From JAWXUK01 sp044432725 (lineage in GTDB: Bacteria > Bacillota > Clostridia > Oscillospirales > Oscillospiraceae), in contig JAWXUL010000006.1 in assembly GCA_044432725.1 (NCBI GenBank), positions 1 through 64,000 on the forward strand: a stretch of 64,000 bases of DNA, written 5' to 3'. The notes under the pieces are model-generated. The model ran no database searches. It was not told where the DNA came from and saw only the letters and a list, made by a program, of their open reading frames with translations. A program made the position numbers and the translations under genes. Below, piece by piece: positions 27,225 to 35,383 of the stretch. Positions within the stretch are counted from its first letter, which is position 1. The number at the start of each line of letters is the position of its first letter.

Positions 27225-27983
27225 TTATTTACTCTTATTGGTAAATGTACACTCAATTTCTTCTAATGTATCTTCAGGATCCACTAATAAGCAAAAAATT
27301 CTGTTATCATCCTTATCTAAGAGAGGTTTTGCTGTCTTATGAGAAAAATACAGTACCTTATTATCACCATTTGCCGTTTGTACAGGTACATTAATGATAC
27401 CACTGACAGAATTTTGTACTGTCTGAATCACATTGTTCATATAGTCGTCTTTCTCTTGTGCATGAATTATATTTTGAAAATGATTATCATACTCCTGACC
27501 AAAGGTTTCTTTAGAGGTAGCAAAAGCTGTATAAAAAAGTTCATTTGCACTACGAATTAAGAAATCTACTTCTGTAGTACCGACACATTCCATCATAAAA
27601 GCAGGTCGTTTCATGTGATTGAGGAAAATATTTAAAAAATGAGATCGCTGATCTTCTTTTATTTTGACAATAAGTAGAATGGATTCTTTGGAGTCTTTCC
27701 CATAAATAAATTCAAGGCTACAGGGCAATGTCTCTCGTTTTTGAGTTGTAATAAAACAATCATCTAACACTTTGTACCCTGTGAAATTCTCTAAGATCAT
27801 AAAAATTTGAATACCCATTTCTTTGGTGAAAATCTTAAAAAAATCAAATTTGTTTGTATATTCAGCAAATAAATCGTTTGCAATGGTATTGCCTGCTACA
27901 GGTAACCCCTTTTCTGCATCTATTAAAAAAATGGGATGACCTGTATTTACGGTTTCATCAATTAACTCGATAATTTCTTTCAT
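27225..27983 (-). CDS. PAS-like two-domain protein without output domain
   Basis: 252 residues from the ATG at 27983 (GGAGG 8 nt upstream); a frame extension to 28022 is unlikely. It is cytoplasmic. Two PAS-like domains can be traced (about 8-110 and 120-240): HPIFLIDAEKGLPVAGN opens the first, RPAFMMECVGTTEVDF the second. Layout and several positions agree with the first two sensor domains of the PAS-GGDEF protein at 39220 (for example LPCSLEF against FPCHIEL, and matching linker lengths). There is no catalytic or DNA-binding domain. It may be a ligand-binding or partner protein for a c-di-GMP enzyme; this is inference. Confidence 0.55.
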   Translation of the reverse strand: MKEIIELIDETVNTGHPIFLIDAEKGLPVAGNTIANDLFAEYTNKFDFFKIFTKEMGIQIFMILENFTGYKVLDDCFITTQKRETLPCSLEFIYGKDSKESILLIVKIKEDQRSHFLNIFLNHMKRPAFMMECVGTTEVDFLIRSANELFYTAFATSKETFGQEYDNHFQNIIHAQEKDDYMNNVIQTVQNSVSGIINVPVQTANGDNKVLYFSHKTAKPLLDKDDNRIFCLLVDPEDTLEEIECTFTNKSK

Positions 27984-28156
27984 TATTCTTTCCTCCATCA
28001 AAAAACTAGGGATAAAAGCCATCCATCGTACCTTTATCTCTTTTTGAAACTCTATCTAAGTGATTTGATCTTACTTTCTTGAGATAGGACTCTTTTGCTG
28101 ATTTGTACTATCTTTGTCACATTTTTAAAATCTTTTGTGCCATTGAAAAAGATTTT

Positions 28157-28199
28157 TGAAAGGATAGCACAACAGAAAATCTGTTGCATTATCCTTTCA
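28157..28199 (-). terminator. Terminator of the acetate permease gene
   Basis: A long hairpin: TGAAAGGATA/TATCCTTTCA outer stem (28157-28166 with 28190-28199) and an inner CAACAG/CTGTTG stem; on the minus strand it runs into an AAAATCTTTTTC tract. It lies 38 nt after the stop at 28237. Confidence 0.8.
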
Positions 28200-28236
28200 T
28201 CCTATAAAAAAGCGTATCTATAAAAAGAGAATTTGC

Positions 28237-28866
28237 TTATTTTTTATCTTGAAATACTGGAAAAGGCGAACCGATAGGCAAAATAACCTTTCCATATTGG
28301 GTGTTCAATACTGCAGCCGCTGAGCCATAGAAGGATAACATTGCAATCCCCAGTTCAGCATAGGCAGCTAGAAGATGCATGGGATGTTCCATTATCCCTA
28401 AAGAACTGGTAAATAGCCCTAAAAAAAGGAAATCGATGAGAACAAAAATGGCAAAGAGAACTTTATTGGTTGCCATAGCCCCTACAGTCATGTAACAAGT
28501 AAAGATGAAATAGCCCAAAAAGGCAACACCTAACTGATGTGGGTCTGCGTTTGCTTGCATGGTTTCACCGAACACACCGTTTTGTACCAGCCAAGTACTT
28601 GCCACACCATACCAGAAAAAAGCATAGGCACCGAAGGCGGTAGCACCAAAGGTATTGTTGAGTTTCGCATCAGAGATGGAGGCATACAGTTGGGCGGAAG
28701 CTCCCAGAAAAATTGCCCAGGGAATCACCAAAGCAGTACCTTCTGTTAGACCTAATTTTTGGGAGGAAGCCACCAAGGTGACGATGGCAAGACCGAAGAG
28801 CCCAAGGGGAGTTGGATTTGCAAGTGGGGGGACTTGGGGGGCTGGTTGTTGTTGTTTGACAGACAT
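28237..28866 (-). CDS. satP: GPR1/FUN34/YaaH family acetate permease
   Basis: 209 residues with six predicted membrane helices. The family signature NPTPLGLFGLA is at residues 17-27, followed by AIFLGASAQLYASI and the FGAYAFFWYGVASTW helix, as in E. coli SatP. These proteins move acetate and succinate across the membrane by proton symport. The N-terminus is Gln/Pro rich (SVKQQQPAPQVPP). Ribosome site AAGAGG before the ATG. It is monocistronic with a near-perfect promoter and a 150-nt leader, in which I recognise no riboswitch. In a fermenting anaerobe it may release or take up acetate. Confidence 0.92.
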   Translation of the reverse strand: MSVKQQQPAPQVPPLANPTPLGLFGLAIVTLVASSQKLGLTEGTALVIPWAIFLGASAQLYASISDAKLNNTFGATAFGAYAFFWYGVASTWLVQNGVFGETMQANADPHQLGVAFLGYFIFTCYMTVGAMATNKVLFAIFVLIDFLFLGLFTSSLGIMEHPMHLLAAYAELGIAMLSFYGSAAAVLNTQYGKVILPIGSPFPVFQDKK

Positions 28867-29017
28867 ATTTTTTACCTCTTTTTCTTTTTGAGATCAAAAA
28901 AAGGCGACACACAGTGGAATAAGTCTTTTTCGGATTCTCTTGCTATCGTAACCATGAACACACAGTTGCACCATTTCTGCACGAGGGCGCTATCCAGCAT
29001 GGTTCAGAATTTACTAC

Positions 29018-29046
29018 ATTATATTACAAATTTCCACATTTGTCAA
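29018..29046 (-). promoter_or_regulatory. Promoter of the acetate permease gene
   Basis: Minus strand: TTGACA (29041-29046), 17-bp spacer, TATAAT (29018-29023). Both boxes are consensus, predicting strong constitutive expression. Confidence 0.85.
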
Positions 29047-29149
29047 GGGGATGAGGATTTAGAAGAATGTTTCTCAAGGGAAATTACCCTCTTATCATCC
29101 TTGGCTTTTTCTACAAAAAGATCAACAAATAAGTAGTATTTGGAATTTT

Positions 29150-29491
29150 TCAAACGTTTGAATCTTTTTCATAATAATAGCCATCTAAAAAACTTTTTTT
29201 CGATACCTGTAAATGTTTCACAGCTTCCACAGATAAGGTATTTGAAATCATTTCAAGTCGTTCAACTAGCTTATTTTTACCTTTTTCTTTCACTTCTTGC
29301 CTTAAATGAAACAGGTCATCAAGATAATTTTCGAAACATTTATCTAAATTTTCAAAAAAATACATCATACTTTCTTCGGTATATAATGTCTTTGCCATTT
29401 CTTCTAAATGGCAAGTTTCCTCGAGCAGAAAACCGATTGCGACAAACTGTCCCAATAAATAGCTCAGTTCTAAATTTTCCTCTTTACTCAT
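29150..29491 (-). CDS. Small helical protein, unknown
   Basis: 113 residues from ATG 29491 (118 if ATG 29506 is used; neither has a strong ribosome site, and GGTG precedes the later one). All-helical pattern, rich in Glu, Lys and Leu, no membrane segment. The N-terminal helix SYLLGQFVAIGFLLEE resembles the YLLG helix near the C-terminus of Cas8c/Csd1 proteins, but nothing else of a CRISPR system is present and the resemblance is too short to assign. Convergent and divergent neighbours give no context. Function unknown. Confidence 0.5.
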   Translation of the reverse strand: MSKEENLELSYLLGQFVAIGFLLEETCHLEEMAKTLYTEESMMYFFENLDKCFENYLDDLFHLRQEVKEKGKNKLVERLEMISNTLSVEAVKHLQVSKKSFLDGYYYEKDSNV

Positions 29492-29608
29492 TTTGACACC
29501 ACGCATTTTAAAGATGTTTCATAGGACAGCCTCGTGACATTAATTTTGCGACTTCATCCTAGATATAATAGATAATATCATTCTTCCTTCAAAAAAGAAA
29601 CTGCCTAC

Positions 29609-30094
29609 CTAGCCTTTTTCCTGAATCAACTCTATGGGAATTTCTAGGTGTTCCTCTCGATGTTTCGACCATATTTCGTGCCAAGCACCATCCGGTTTGA
29701 TGGAAGCATGGTGGAATCCCATCAGCTTCATTTTTTCTGCTTCACTCATCACCTCGTCCACAAAGGATTTTCCCTTGATATTACCGATATCCGTACACAA
29801 TTGACGAATATATCCCATAGAGGAATAGTGGTCGTGGATTTCCAGCACCATGGGACCTTGTTCCCATGCTTGAAAAATACCGTCATGAAGGGGCAAACCA
29901 ATATGCTGTAATGCTTCTTTTTGCAACAAATACAACATAATTTGTAAATCATCGTGATTCACAGGTTTTTCGTCGATGGTGCATTTTGTAATAATGTATT
30001 TTGCCAAATCCATCACAGGCGAAATCATACCACCATCTTGATATAATTCTTTCATTTTATTTGCTATTTCCTGTTTTTTAGGTAAATGTTCCAT
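29609..30094 (-). CDS. Panacea (SocA/DUF4065) domain protein, possible antitoxin
   Basis: 161 residues. The Panacea domain features are the SPVMDLAKYIITKC helix (residues 26-39), LQIMLYLLQKEALQ (about 46-59), the GLPLHDGIFQAWEQGPMV segment and the YSSMG turn near 91. Panacea proteins neutralise many unrelated toxins (SocA of Caulobacter delivers SocB to ClpXP), and others occur in phages and conjugative elements. No obvious toxin gene is adjacent: the upstream 200 bp hold only the promoter, and the downstream gene is the small helical protein. So it is an orphan or acts with a distant partner. Ribosome site AAAGGAG, own promoter. Confidence 0.8.
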   Translation of the reverse strand: MEHLPKKQEIANKMKELYQDGGMISPVMDLAKYIITKCTIDEKPVNHDDLQIMLYLLQKEALQHIGLPLHDGIFQAWEQGPMVLEIHDHYSSMGYIRQLCTDIGNIKGKSFVDEVMSEAEKMKLMGFHHASIKPDGAWHEIWSKHREEHLEIPIELIQEKG

Positions 30095-30134
30095 TTTTTT
30101 ACTCCTTTAATTTGGATACCATTATTTGTCTTTG

Positions 30135-30163
30135 ATTATACCACAAAGTGAGGAGGAAAACAA
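30135..30163 (-). promoter_or_regulatory. Promoter of the Panacea gene
   Basis: Minus strand: TTGTTT (30158-30163), 17-bp spacer, TATAAT (30135-30140), about 40 nt before the ATG. Confidence 0.65.
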
Positions 30164-30296
30164 CACATAATACAAAAAATTCCAGAACGAATTAAGGCAA
30201 TACCGCATAATTGCCCTTTTGAATTAAGAGGCAAATATTTTACGAAAAGGGGGCATCTTGAAAAAATTTAACGTCGCGGGATTATGACTGTTGCTG

Positions 30297-31697
30297 TTAC
30301 GCACCCCAATTCGGGTGCATCCCTTCAACAACTTGGCACCAATCCATCCACCAATAAAATCCACTCAGTGGAATGGAATAACTCAAAAATAGCAAATCAT
30401 CTGCCTCCACTTTTTCAACAAAATCAATTAAGTTCAAAGATGGAAATCCCTCTGTATTAAAGTACCTTGGCTCAACTGCTATGATTCTATCATAATAAGG
30501 TAGAAGATGTGGCAGAATGGCATGTCCATAGGAATCTCTGACCAAAACTAAGGTTTTACCATTTCCAACTTCTGTTTGAATATCTAGTATGGCAGCATCC
30601 CCACCGAGAAACACATGATAAAGGGAATCTTCTAAATTATAATCTGGTTGTACAAGATCAATTTCTGTCCCATCTGTCATTTCTGCTGTGTGGTATAGCG
30701 TTGCTGTAGATGGCATATTAGGTATAAAATACTCCACAACATCTGGGTAATTCTCCAAACTGTTTGTAAACATGGTAGAAACAGAATGCAAACTACCTAA
30801 AAAATCCTCTCGATAGCCATAAGTATAATCATCAGGTAACAGAGCTGTGACTCCTGTTGCCTCTAAAAATGCTTCACAGGCATAATATGCCCCTCTTGTG
30901 GTCCAATGATGATCTGTTCTAAAGAAAATATATTCCTCTAAATGGGCAGAAAAAACAGGGAATAAGTCAATGGTGCCAATCTGGTCAGAGAGCAAGGAGC
31001 TCATATAGACAAAGCCATCTTCCTGAGAGTCCAGAGAATTTTGGATGCTGTTTGGTAGATAGAACTCTGCGCTATTGGGGACAAACATAAAATATGTGTC
31101 TACTTCTGGCAAGGCATCCCCATAGGCATTTAAAATATGAGCGTATTGAGCGAGTCTTTCTGGCGTATATTCGTACAACTCTATGGAACTATTACTTGTA
31201 ATATAGTTAAAAGAATCGATATACGCAATATCCTCTGCATAAGGAATAAAGAAATCGCTGTTCCCATACCATGTTAAATCAGGTTCTGGCTCTGGTACGG
31301 GTTCTTCCACTGGTGGCAATTCTGATGGTTGTTCTTCCATTTCTGGAGAGATCACTGGCGGGATGATTTCATCTTTTGGCGTATCTTTTTGATAAAGGAT
31401 TCCACTAAAAAAAGAAACAAGATTACTAGGAATGTTCAATGAATAAAGAAAATTGATCATTTGGTTGCAAGCAATCAATTCTGTGCGATAGGGAAACTGA
31501 TCCTGATAATAAACTTCATAGTCAGCTGTAAATTCACTATTCACCAGAGTCTGAAAGGTTGGGCTTACCTTTTGCGCTAAATTTCTGTTTTCTTCCATAC
31601 TAAGTACCTCATCTGAATCAAGGACGCTGAGTAAGCCTAGCGCAAAAAAGGGAAGTAAAAACAGTACTATTGCGATTAATTTCAATCGTTTGTGCAT
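30297..31697 (-). CDS. DHHW/AlgJ-AlgX-like protein, polysaccharide O-acetylation partner
   Basis: 466 residues. An N-terminal membrane anchor or signal (LKLIAIVLFLLPFFALGLL), a Pro/Glu-rich linker (about 125-150, ELPPVEEPVPEPEPD), then an SGNH-hydrolase-like domain with the family motif FFRTDHHWTTRGAYY near 257-271 and a VLVRDSYGHAILPHL Ser-containing segment near 375. Such proteins work outside the membrane with an MBOAT acyltransferase to put O-acetyl groups on secreted polysaccharide, as AlgJ/AlgX do with AlgI. The MBOAT gene lies just upstream in the same operon (14-nt gap). Ribosome site GAAGGAG. Confidence 0.85.
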   Translation of the reverse strand: MHKRLKLIAIVLFLLPFFALGLLSVLDSDEVLSMEENRNLAQKVSPTFQTLVNSEFTADYEVYYQDQFPYRTELIACNQMINFLYSLNIPSNLVSFFSGILYQKDTPKDEIIPPVISPEMEEQPSELPPVEEPVPEPEPDLTWYGNSDFFIPYAEDIAYIDSFNYITSNSSIELYEYTPERLAQYAHILNAYGDALPEVDTYFMFVPNSAEFYLPNSIQNSLDSQEDGFVYMSSLLSDQIGTIDLFPVFSAHLEEYIFFRTDHHWTTRGAYYACEAFLEATGVTALLPDDYTYGYREDFLGSLHSVSTMFTNSLENYPDVVEYFIPNMPSTATLYHTAEMTDGTEIDLVQPDYNLEDSLYHVFLGGDAAILDIQTEVGNGKTLVLVRDSYGHAILPHLLPYYDRIIAVEPRYFNTEGFPSLNLIDFVEKVEADDLLFLSYSIPLSGFYWWMDWCQVVEGMHPNWGA

Positions 31698-31711
31698 AAA
31701 AAACTCCTTCT

Positions 31712-33142
31712 TTAAAATTTGAAGTATAAAAAAACGTTATAGGTATCGGATAAAAGAGAGACAATGGAAAGGAAGGTAAGTGCTGCTGTAAAGGAAATTT
31801 GAACAAAGTATCCATAGAAATTATTTTTTGTTTTCTGTATGAAATGGCAAAAAAGAGGCGTAGAACAAAGAAAACAAAGGAGAATAAAGAAACTTTTTTG
31901 GAAAATAAGAAGTAGGGATAGGTAGTCAAAGACAGGACGGTCAGAAAATCCAAACAAAATCTGAAAAAACTCAAACATTGACATAAGATGATGAAAGTTC
32001 ATCGTCTCTTGATTTAGTTTTAGAATCTCGTCAAAGGAAAAAATTCCCCACCCTATCATAACAAAAAGAAAAGTACCAAGCCAACGAAGAAAAACAGGGA
32101 CACGACTTCTTATTTCAGCAAGGAAATACTTTTCCAAAATAAGCAAAACGCCAAAATATCTCCCCCATATAATAAAGTTCCAATTCGCCCCATGCCATAG
32201 ACCTGTCAAAAACCATACCACAGCAATATTACGAATTTGATGCTCTCGGTTACCTTTTAAAGGGATATAGACATAATCCCTAAAGAAATTACCCAAAGAT
32301 ATATGCCATCTTCGCCAAAAATCTGTAATTGATAAGGAAAAGTAGGGATACGAAAAGTTTTCTGGATATCGAAAACCAAAAATTCTCCCCAAACCAATCG
32401 CCATATCAGAATAGCCAGAAAAGTCAAAATAAATGAAATAGGTGTACATTAAAAGCCCTAACCAACCCTGAGATACCGTGATTTTTGACAAATTGCCTAC
32501 CAATACATCGGAATAAACTTGGTATGCATAGTTTGCTAACAGAACTTTTTTCCCCAAACCACAAATAAAGCGAAATGCACCTTCGTAAAAGTCGTCCACT
32601 GTGGTACTTCGGAGATCGAACATGGTATCGATATCTCCATACCGAACAATTGGACCGGCCACTAATTGGGGAAACATGGAAACATAAAGTTGGAAGGAAA
32701 GATAAGACTTTTGTACAGAAACCTTATTTCGATAAACATCTATTGTGTAAGATAAGGTTTGAAATGTGTAAAAAGATATACCAATGGGCAAAGAAAAGGA
32801 GTGGGTCGGAAAAAAATCCCCCAAAAAGAGATTTAAATTTTCTGCCAAAAAATTACCATACTTAAAAAATCCAAGTACAAATAGATTGATGGAAATGGAC
32901 ATGATTAATGCCAATTTACTTTGCCACTGGCCACGAAAGTGATTTATGATTTTACCATGGAGGAAGTCCATACCGCCACTAAAAAGTAAAAGAATCACCC
33001 AAATTGGCTCTCCCCATGCATAAAAAAACAAAGAAGCAAGCAAAAGTATCAGATTTTTTCCTTTGATAGAAGGTACAAGAAAATAAAATATAATTACTGT
33101 GGGAAAAAATAAAAAAAGAAAGACAAGACTGGAAAAGACCAT
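31712..33142 (-). CDS. MBOAT family O-acyltransferase (AlgI/DltB-like)
   Basis: 476 residues from the ATG at 33142, preceded by AAGGAG at 7 nt; an in-frame extension to 33178 is unlikely. About 10-12 membrane helices. MBOAT signatures: SLPIGISFYTFQTLSYTIDV, FWRRWHISLGNFFRDYVYIP and the active-site His in TGLWHGANWNFIIWG near residue 325. It should carry acetyl groups across the membrane for a cell-surface polysaccharide, with the DHHW protein encoded next as the outer partner. There are no polysaccharide synthesis genes in the window, so the acceptor is unknown (possibly secondary wall polymer or the SLH-linked glycan). Confidence 0.9.
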   Translation of the reverse strand: MVFSSLVFLFLFFPTVIIFYFLVPSIKGKNLILLLASLFFYAWGEPIWVILLLFSGGMDFLHGKIINHFRGQWQSKLALIMSISINLFVLGFFKYGNFLAENLNLFLGDFFPTHSFSLPIGISFYTFQTLSYTIDVYRNKVSVQKSYLSFQLYVSMFPQLVAGPIVRYGDIDTMFDLRSTTVDDFYEGAFRFICGLGKKVLLANYAYQVYSDVLVGNLSKITVSQGWLGLLMYTYFIYFDFSGYSDMAIGLGRIFGFRYPENFSYPYFSLSITDFWRRWHISLGNFFRDYVYIPLKGNREHQIRNIAVVWFLTGLWHGANWNFIIWGRYFGVLLILEKYFLAEIRSRVPVFLRWLGTFLFVMIGWGIFSFDEILKLNQETMNFHHLMSMFEFFQILFGFSDRPVFDYLSLLLIFQKSFFILLCFLCSTPLFCHFIQKTKNNFYGYFVQISFTAALTFLSIVSLLSDTYNVFLYFKF

Positions 33143-33185
33143 GGATACACTCCTTGAGAACGAAAATATGTTAGGCAATCCAACA

Positions 33186-33277
33186 TTTTAAATAAATATC
33201 TCACAAACTCCTTGAAATTTCACCACAGGCACTTCCTGTGGTCCAACGCAATCCACAAGATGACGTTCAAATTTTTA
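33186..33277 (-). repeat. Dispersed intergenic repeat, copy C (reverse)
   Basis: Read on the minus strand it shows TTTGAACGTCATCTTGTGGA, then the perfect hairpin CCACAGG-AAGTG-CCTGTGG, then GTGAAATTTCAAGGAGTTTG. Same family as the copies at 5107, 12374 and 53873. It lies in the transcribed leader of the MBOAT operon. Confidence 0.65.
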
Positions 33278-33335
33278 TTTCGTTGAAACCAAGGGGAATC
33301 ACTTAAATAGGAGATTTTGGGGTAATTGACAAATT

Positions 33336-33364
33336 ATTGTATCATAAAAAAAGAAGGAAATCAA
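33336..33364 (-). promoter_or_regulatory. Promoter of the MBOAT operon
   Basis: Minus strand: TTGATT (33359-33364), 17-bp spacer, TACAAT (33336-33341). The leader to the MBOAT ATG is about 190 nt and includes the dispersed repeat. Confidence 0.6.
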
Positions 33365-33553
33365 TAGACATGAGGAAAAATATTCGGATATTTTGTCAGA
33401 TTTAGGAGAATAAATGGAGTTTTCTAGGAGATGTTGGTAAAAATTACAAAATTTCTTATTGGGAGAAAATACAGAAAATTACAGTGAAGGATCCCTAAGG
33501 CGACGCTTCATCCTTTCAATTTTCTTAAAACCCTTAAAATTCAATAAAACCTA

Positions 33554-33582
33554 TTGACAGTAACGGTGATGCGTGATAGGAT
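33554..33582 (+). promoter_or_regulatory. Promoter of the ABC exporter operon
   Basis: TTGACA (33554-33559), 17-bp spacer, TAGGAT (33577-33582), about 55 nt before the ATG at 33638. Confidence 0.6.
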
Positions 33583-33637
33583 AAAATATTAAATTTTACA
33601 AACTACTATAGTGAAATGCACAATAAAGGAGTAAAAA

Positions 33638-35383
33638 ATGCTTGACAAACCATTAATGAATTTATTTCCAGAAAGTAAAAGGGAAATTTCGGCAAATGTT
33701 TTTTATCAGTGGATAGGGCTACTTTTGAATATTTTTATAACATTCGCAATTAGCTCTATCATTTTTTTCTATTATGACGAAGGCGTTTTCAAAGAAACAT
33801 CTATTGCACCCATCACTTTGATATCTGCCATTCTTTTTATCGCACTTCCTTTAAAGTATTTCGTTACCATAAAAGCAGGAGAAAAAGCATTTCTATCCTC
33901 TGCTTCGATTAAGGCAATATTAAGGGAGAAAATCTATCAAAAAATGGTAAAACTGGGAGGAGTGACTCCCAAAGATTCAAGTATGGGAGAAGTTTTGCAA
34001 GTTTTAGTAGAAGGTGTGGAACAACTAGAATTATACTTTTCTGGATATGTTCCCCAACTTTTCTACAGCTTGCTAGCACCACTGACTTTATTTATCGTGG
34101 TAGCTCCCATTGATTTCCAAGTTGCAGGTGTTTTATTTTTATGTGTTCCTTTCATTCCCATTGCTATTGTTGTAGTCCAAAAATTAGCAAAAAAGTTATT
34201 TTACAAATACTGGGGAGAATACACTTCCTTGGGTGACCTATTTTTAGAGAATCTTCACGGTCTAAGCACATTGAAAATTTACGATGCTGACCAAAAAGAA
34301 GCTGAAGATATGCACACTTCTGCTGAAAATTTTCGTAAAATAACCATGTCAGTCCTAAAGTCACAACTTAATTCTATCATTGTTATGGATGTTGTCGCCT
34401 ACGGTGGTGCTGCATTGGGCATGATACTAGCAAGTTTACATCTATCCACAGGAAAAATAAACCCTTGGGAAGCGACAATTATTATCTTACTCTCTGCTGA
34501 ATTTTTTCTACCAATGAGACGTTTAGGGGCTTTTTTTCATGTTTCCATGAATGGTATGGCAGCAAGTAAAAAGATTTTTCGTCTTTTAGAGGCAGAAGTA
34601 CCACAACAAGGCACAGAACTTTTGAACAATCCAAAAGGAAAAATCGCTTTTGAAAACGTGATATTTTACTATGAAAAATCTGGCGATCAATCTTTTGCGA
34701 CTAAAAATATCAATGTTACAGTAGAACAAGGACAGCTTATTTCTCTGGTTGGAAAAAGTGGTTCTGGTAAATCTACCCTTGCTAAGTTACTCAGAAAAGA
34801 GTTTTGTTATGATCAAGGGAGAATCACCATTGGAGGACAAGAAATCACCAATGTTAATGCTGAAAACTTAAATAAAAGCATCAGCTATATCCCTTATCAG
34901 TCTTATATTTTTTCTGGAACAGTCCGAGAAAATATGAAACTTGCAAAAAGTAATGCCAGTGATACGGAAATCTCTGCTGTATTAAACCAAGTCAATCTAA
35001 ATGATTTTTTAGAGGGTCATTCAGGACTTGATACTTATATTTTAGCAGGTGGCTCAAATTTATCAGGAGGTCAAAAACAACGACTGGCAATGGCTATGGC
35101 GATTTTAAGAGAGAGTGATATTTATATATTTGACGAAGCCACTTCTCAAGTGGACAGCGAAAGTGAAGAGATTATGATAGAGCAAATTTATAAGTTGGCA
35201 AAAAAATCAGCTGTGATTATGATTAGCCATTCCTTGAAAAATTGCGTTGATTCTCATTGTATTTATGTCTTAAATCAAGGGGAATGCGTTGAATTTGGAA
35301 GCCACAGTCAGCTCATTGAGGTAAAAGGTGATTATGCTGCACTTTGGAAAACACAGGAGGATTTGTTACATTATGAAAAATAG
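33638..35383 (+). CDS. ABC exporter half-transporter, CydD-like
   Basis: 581 residues: a six-helix membrane domain (about 1-320) fused to an ATPase. Walker A LVGKSGSGKSTLAKLL near 368, signature LSGGQKQRLAMAMAIL near 475, Walker B SDIYIFDEATSQVD near 493. The EYTSLGDLFLENLHGLSTLKIY segment is typical of the CydD/CydC group, which export cysteine and glutathione to the cell exterior. It overlaps the next half-transporter gene by 11 nt, so the two should form a heterodimer. The substrate is not proven; thiol export is a family-based guess. Ribosome site AAAGGAG. Confidence 0.82.
   Translation: MLDKPLMNLFPESKREISANVFYQWIGLLLNIFITFAISSIIFFYYDEGVFKETSIAPITLISAILFIALPLKYFVTIKAGEKAFLSSASIKAILREKIYQKMVKLGGVTPKDSSMGEVLQVLVEGVEQLELYFSGYVPQLFYSLLAPLTLFIVVAPIDFQVAGVLFLCVPFIPIAIVVVQKLAKKLFYKYWGEYTSLGDLFLENLHGLSTLKIYDADQKEAEDMHTSAENFRKITMSVLKSQLNSIIVMDVVAYGGAALGMILASLHLSTGKINPWEATIIILLSAEFFLPMRRLGAFFHVSMNGMAASKKIFRLLEAEVPQQGTELLNNPKGKIAFENVIFYYEKSGDQSFATKNINVTVEQGQLISLVGKSGSGKSTLAKLLRKEFCYDQGRITIGGQEITNVNAENLNKSISYIPYQSYIFSGTVRENMKLAKSNASDTEISAVLNQVNLNDFLEGHSGLDTYILAGGSNLSGGQKQRLAMAMAILRESDIYIFDEATSQVDSESEEIMIEQIYKLAKKSAVIMISHSLKNCVDSHCIYVLNQGECVEFGSHSQLIEVKGDYAALWKTQEDLLHYEK

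Larger units (their letters stand above)
33143..33637. other. Divergent promoter region with dispersed repeat
   Basis: Between the divergent MBOAT operon and ABC exporter operon. Contains copy C of the dispersed repeat (33186-33277, inside the MBOAT leader), the MBOAT promoter and the ABC promoter. No gene. Confidence 0.6.

Noticed and set aside
29150..29491. Cas8c/Csd1 fragment, hinting at a CRISPR locus
   Set aside because: Only a short YLLG helix agrees; no other cas gene or repeat array is in the window.
30236..30300. Possible fifth copy of the dispersed repeat (AAAAATTTAACGTCGCGGGATT)-like stretch
   Set aside because: Only about 20 bases resemble the left block; the central hairpin and right block are absent.
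30298..30315. Hairpin across the stop codon of the DHHW gene as terminator
   Set aside because: Good short stem but no T-run on the minus strand.
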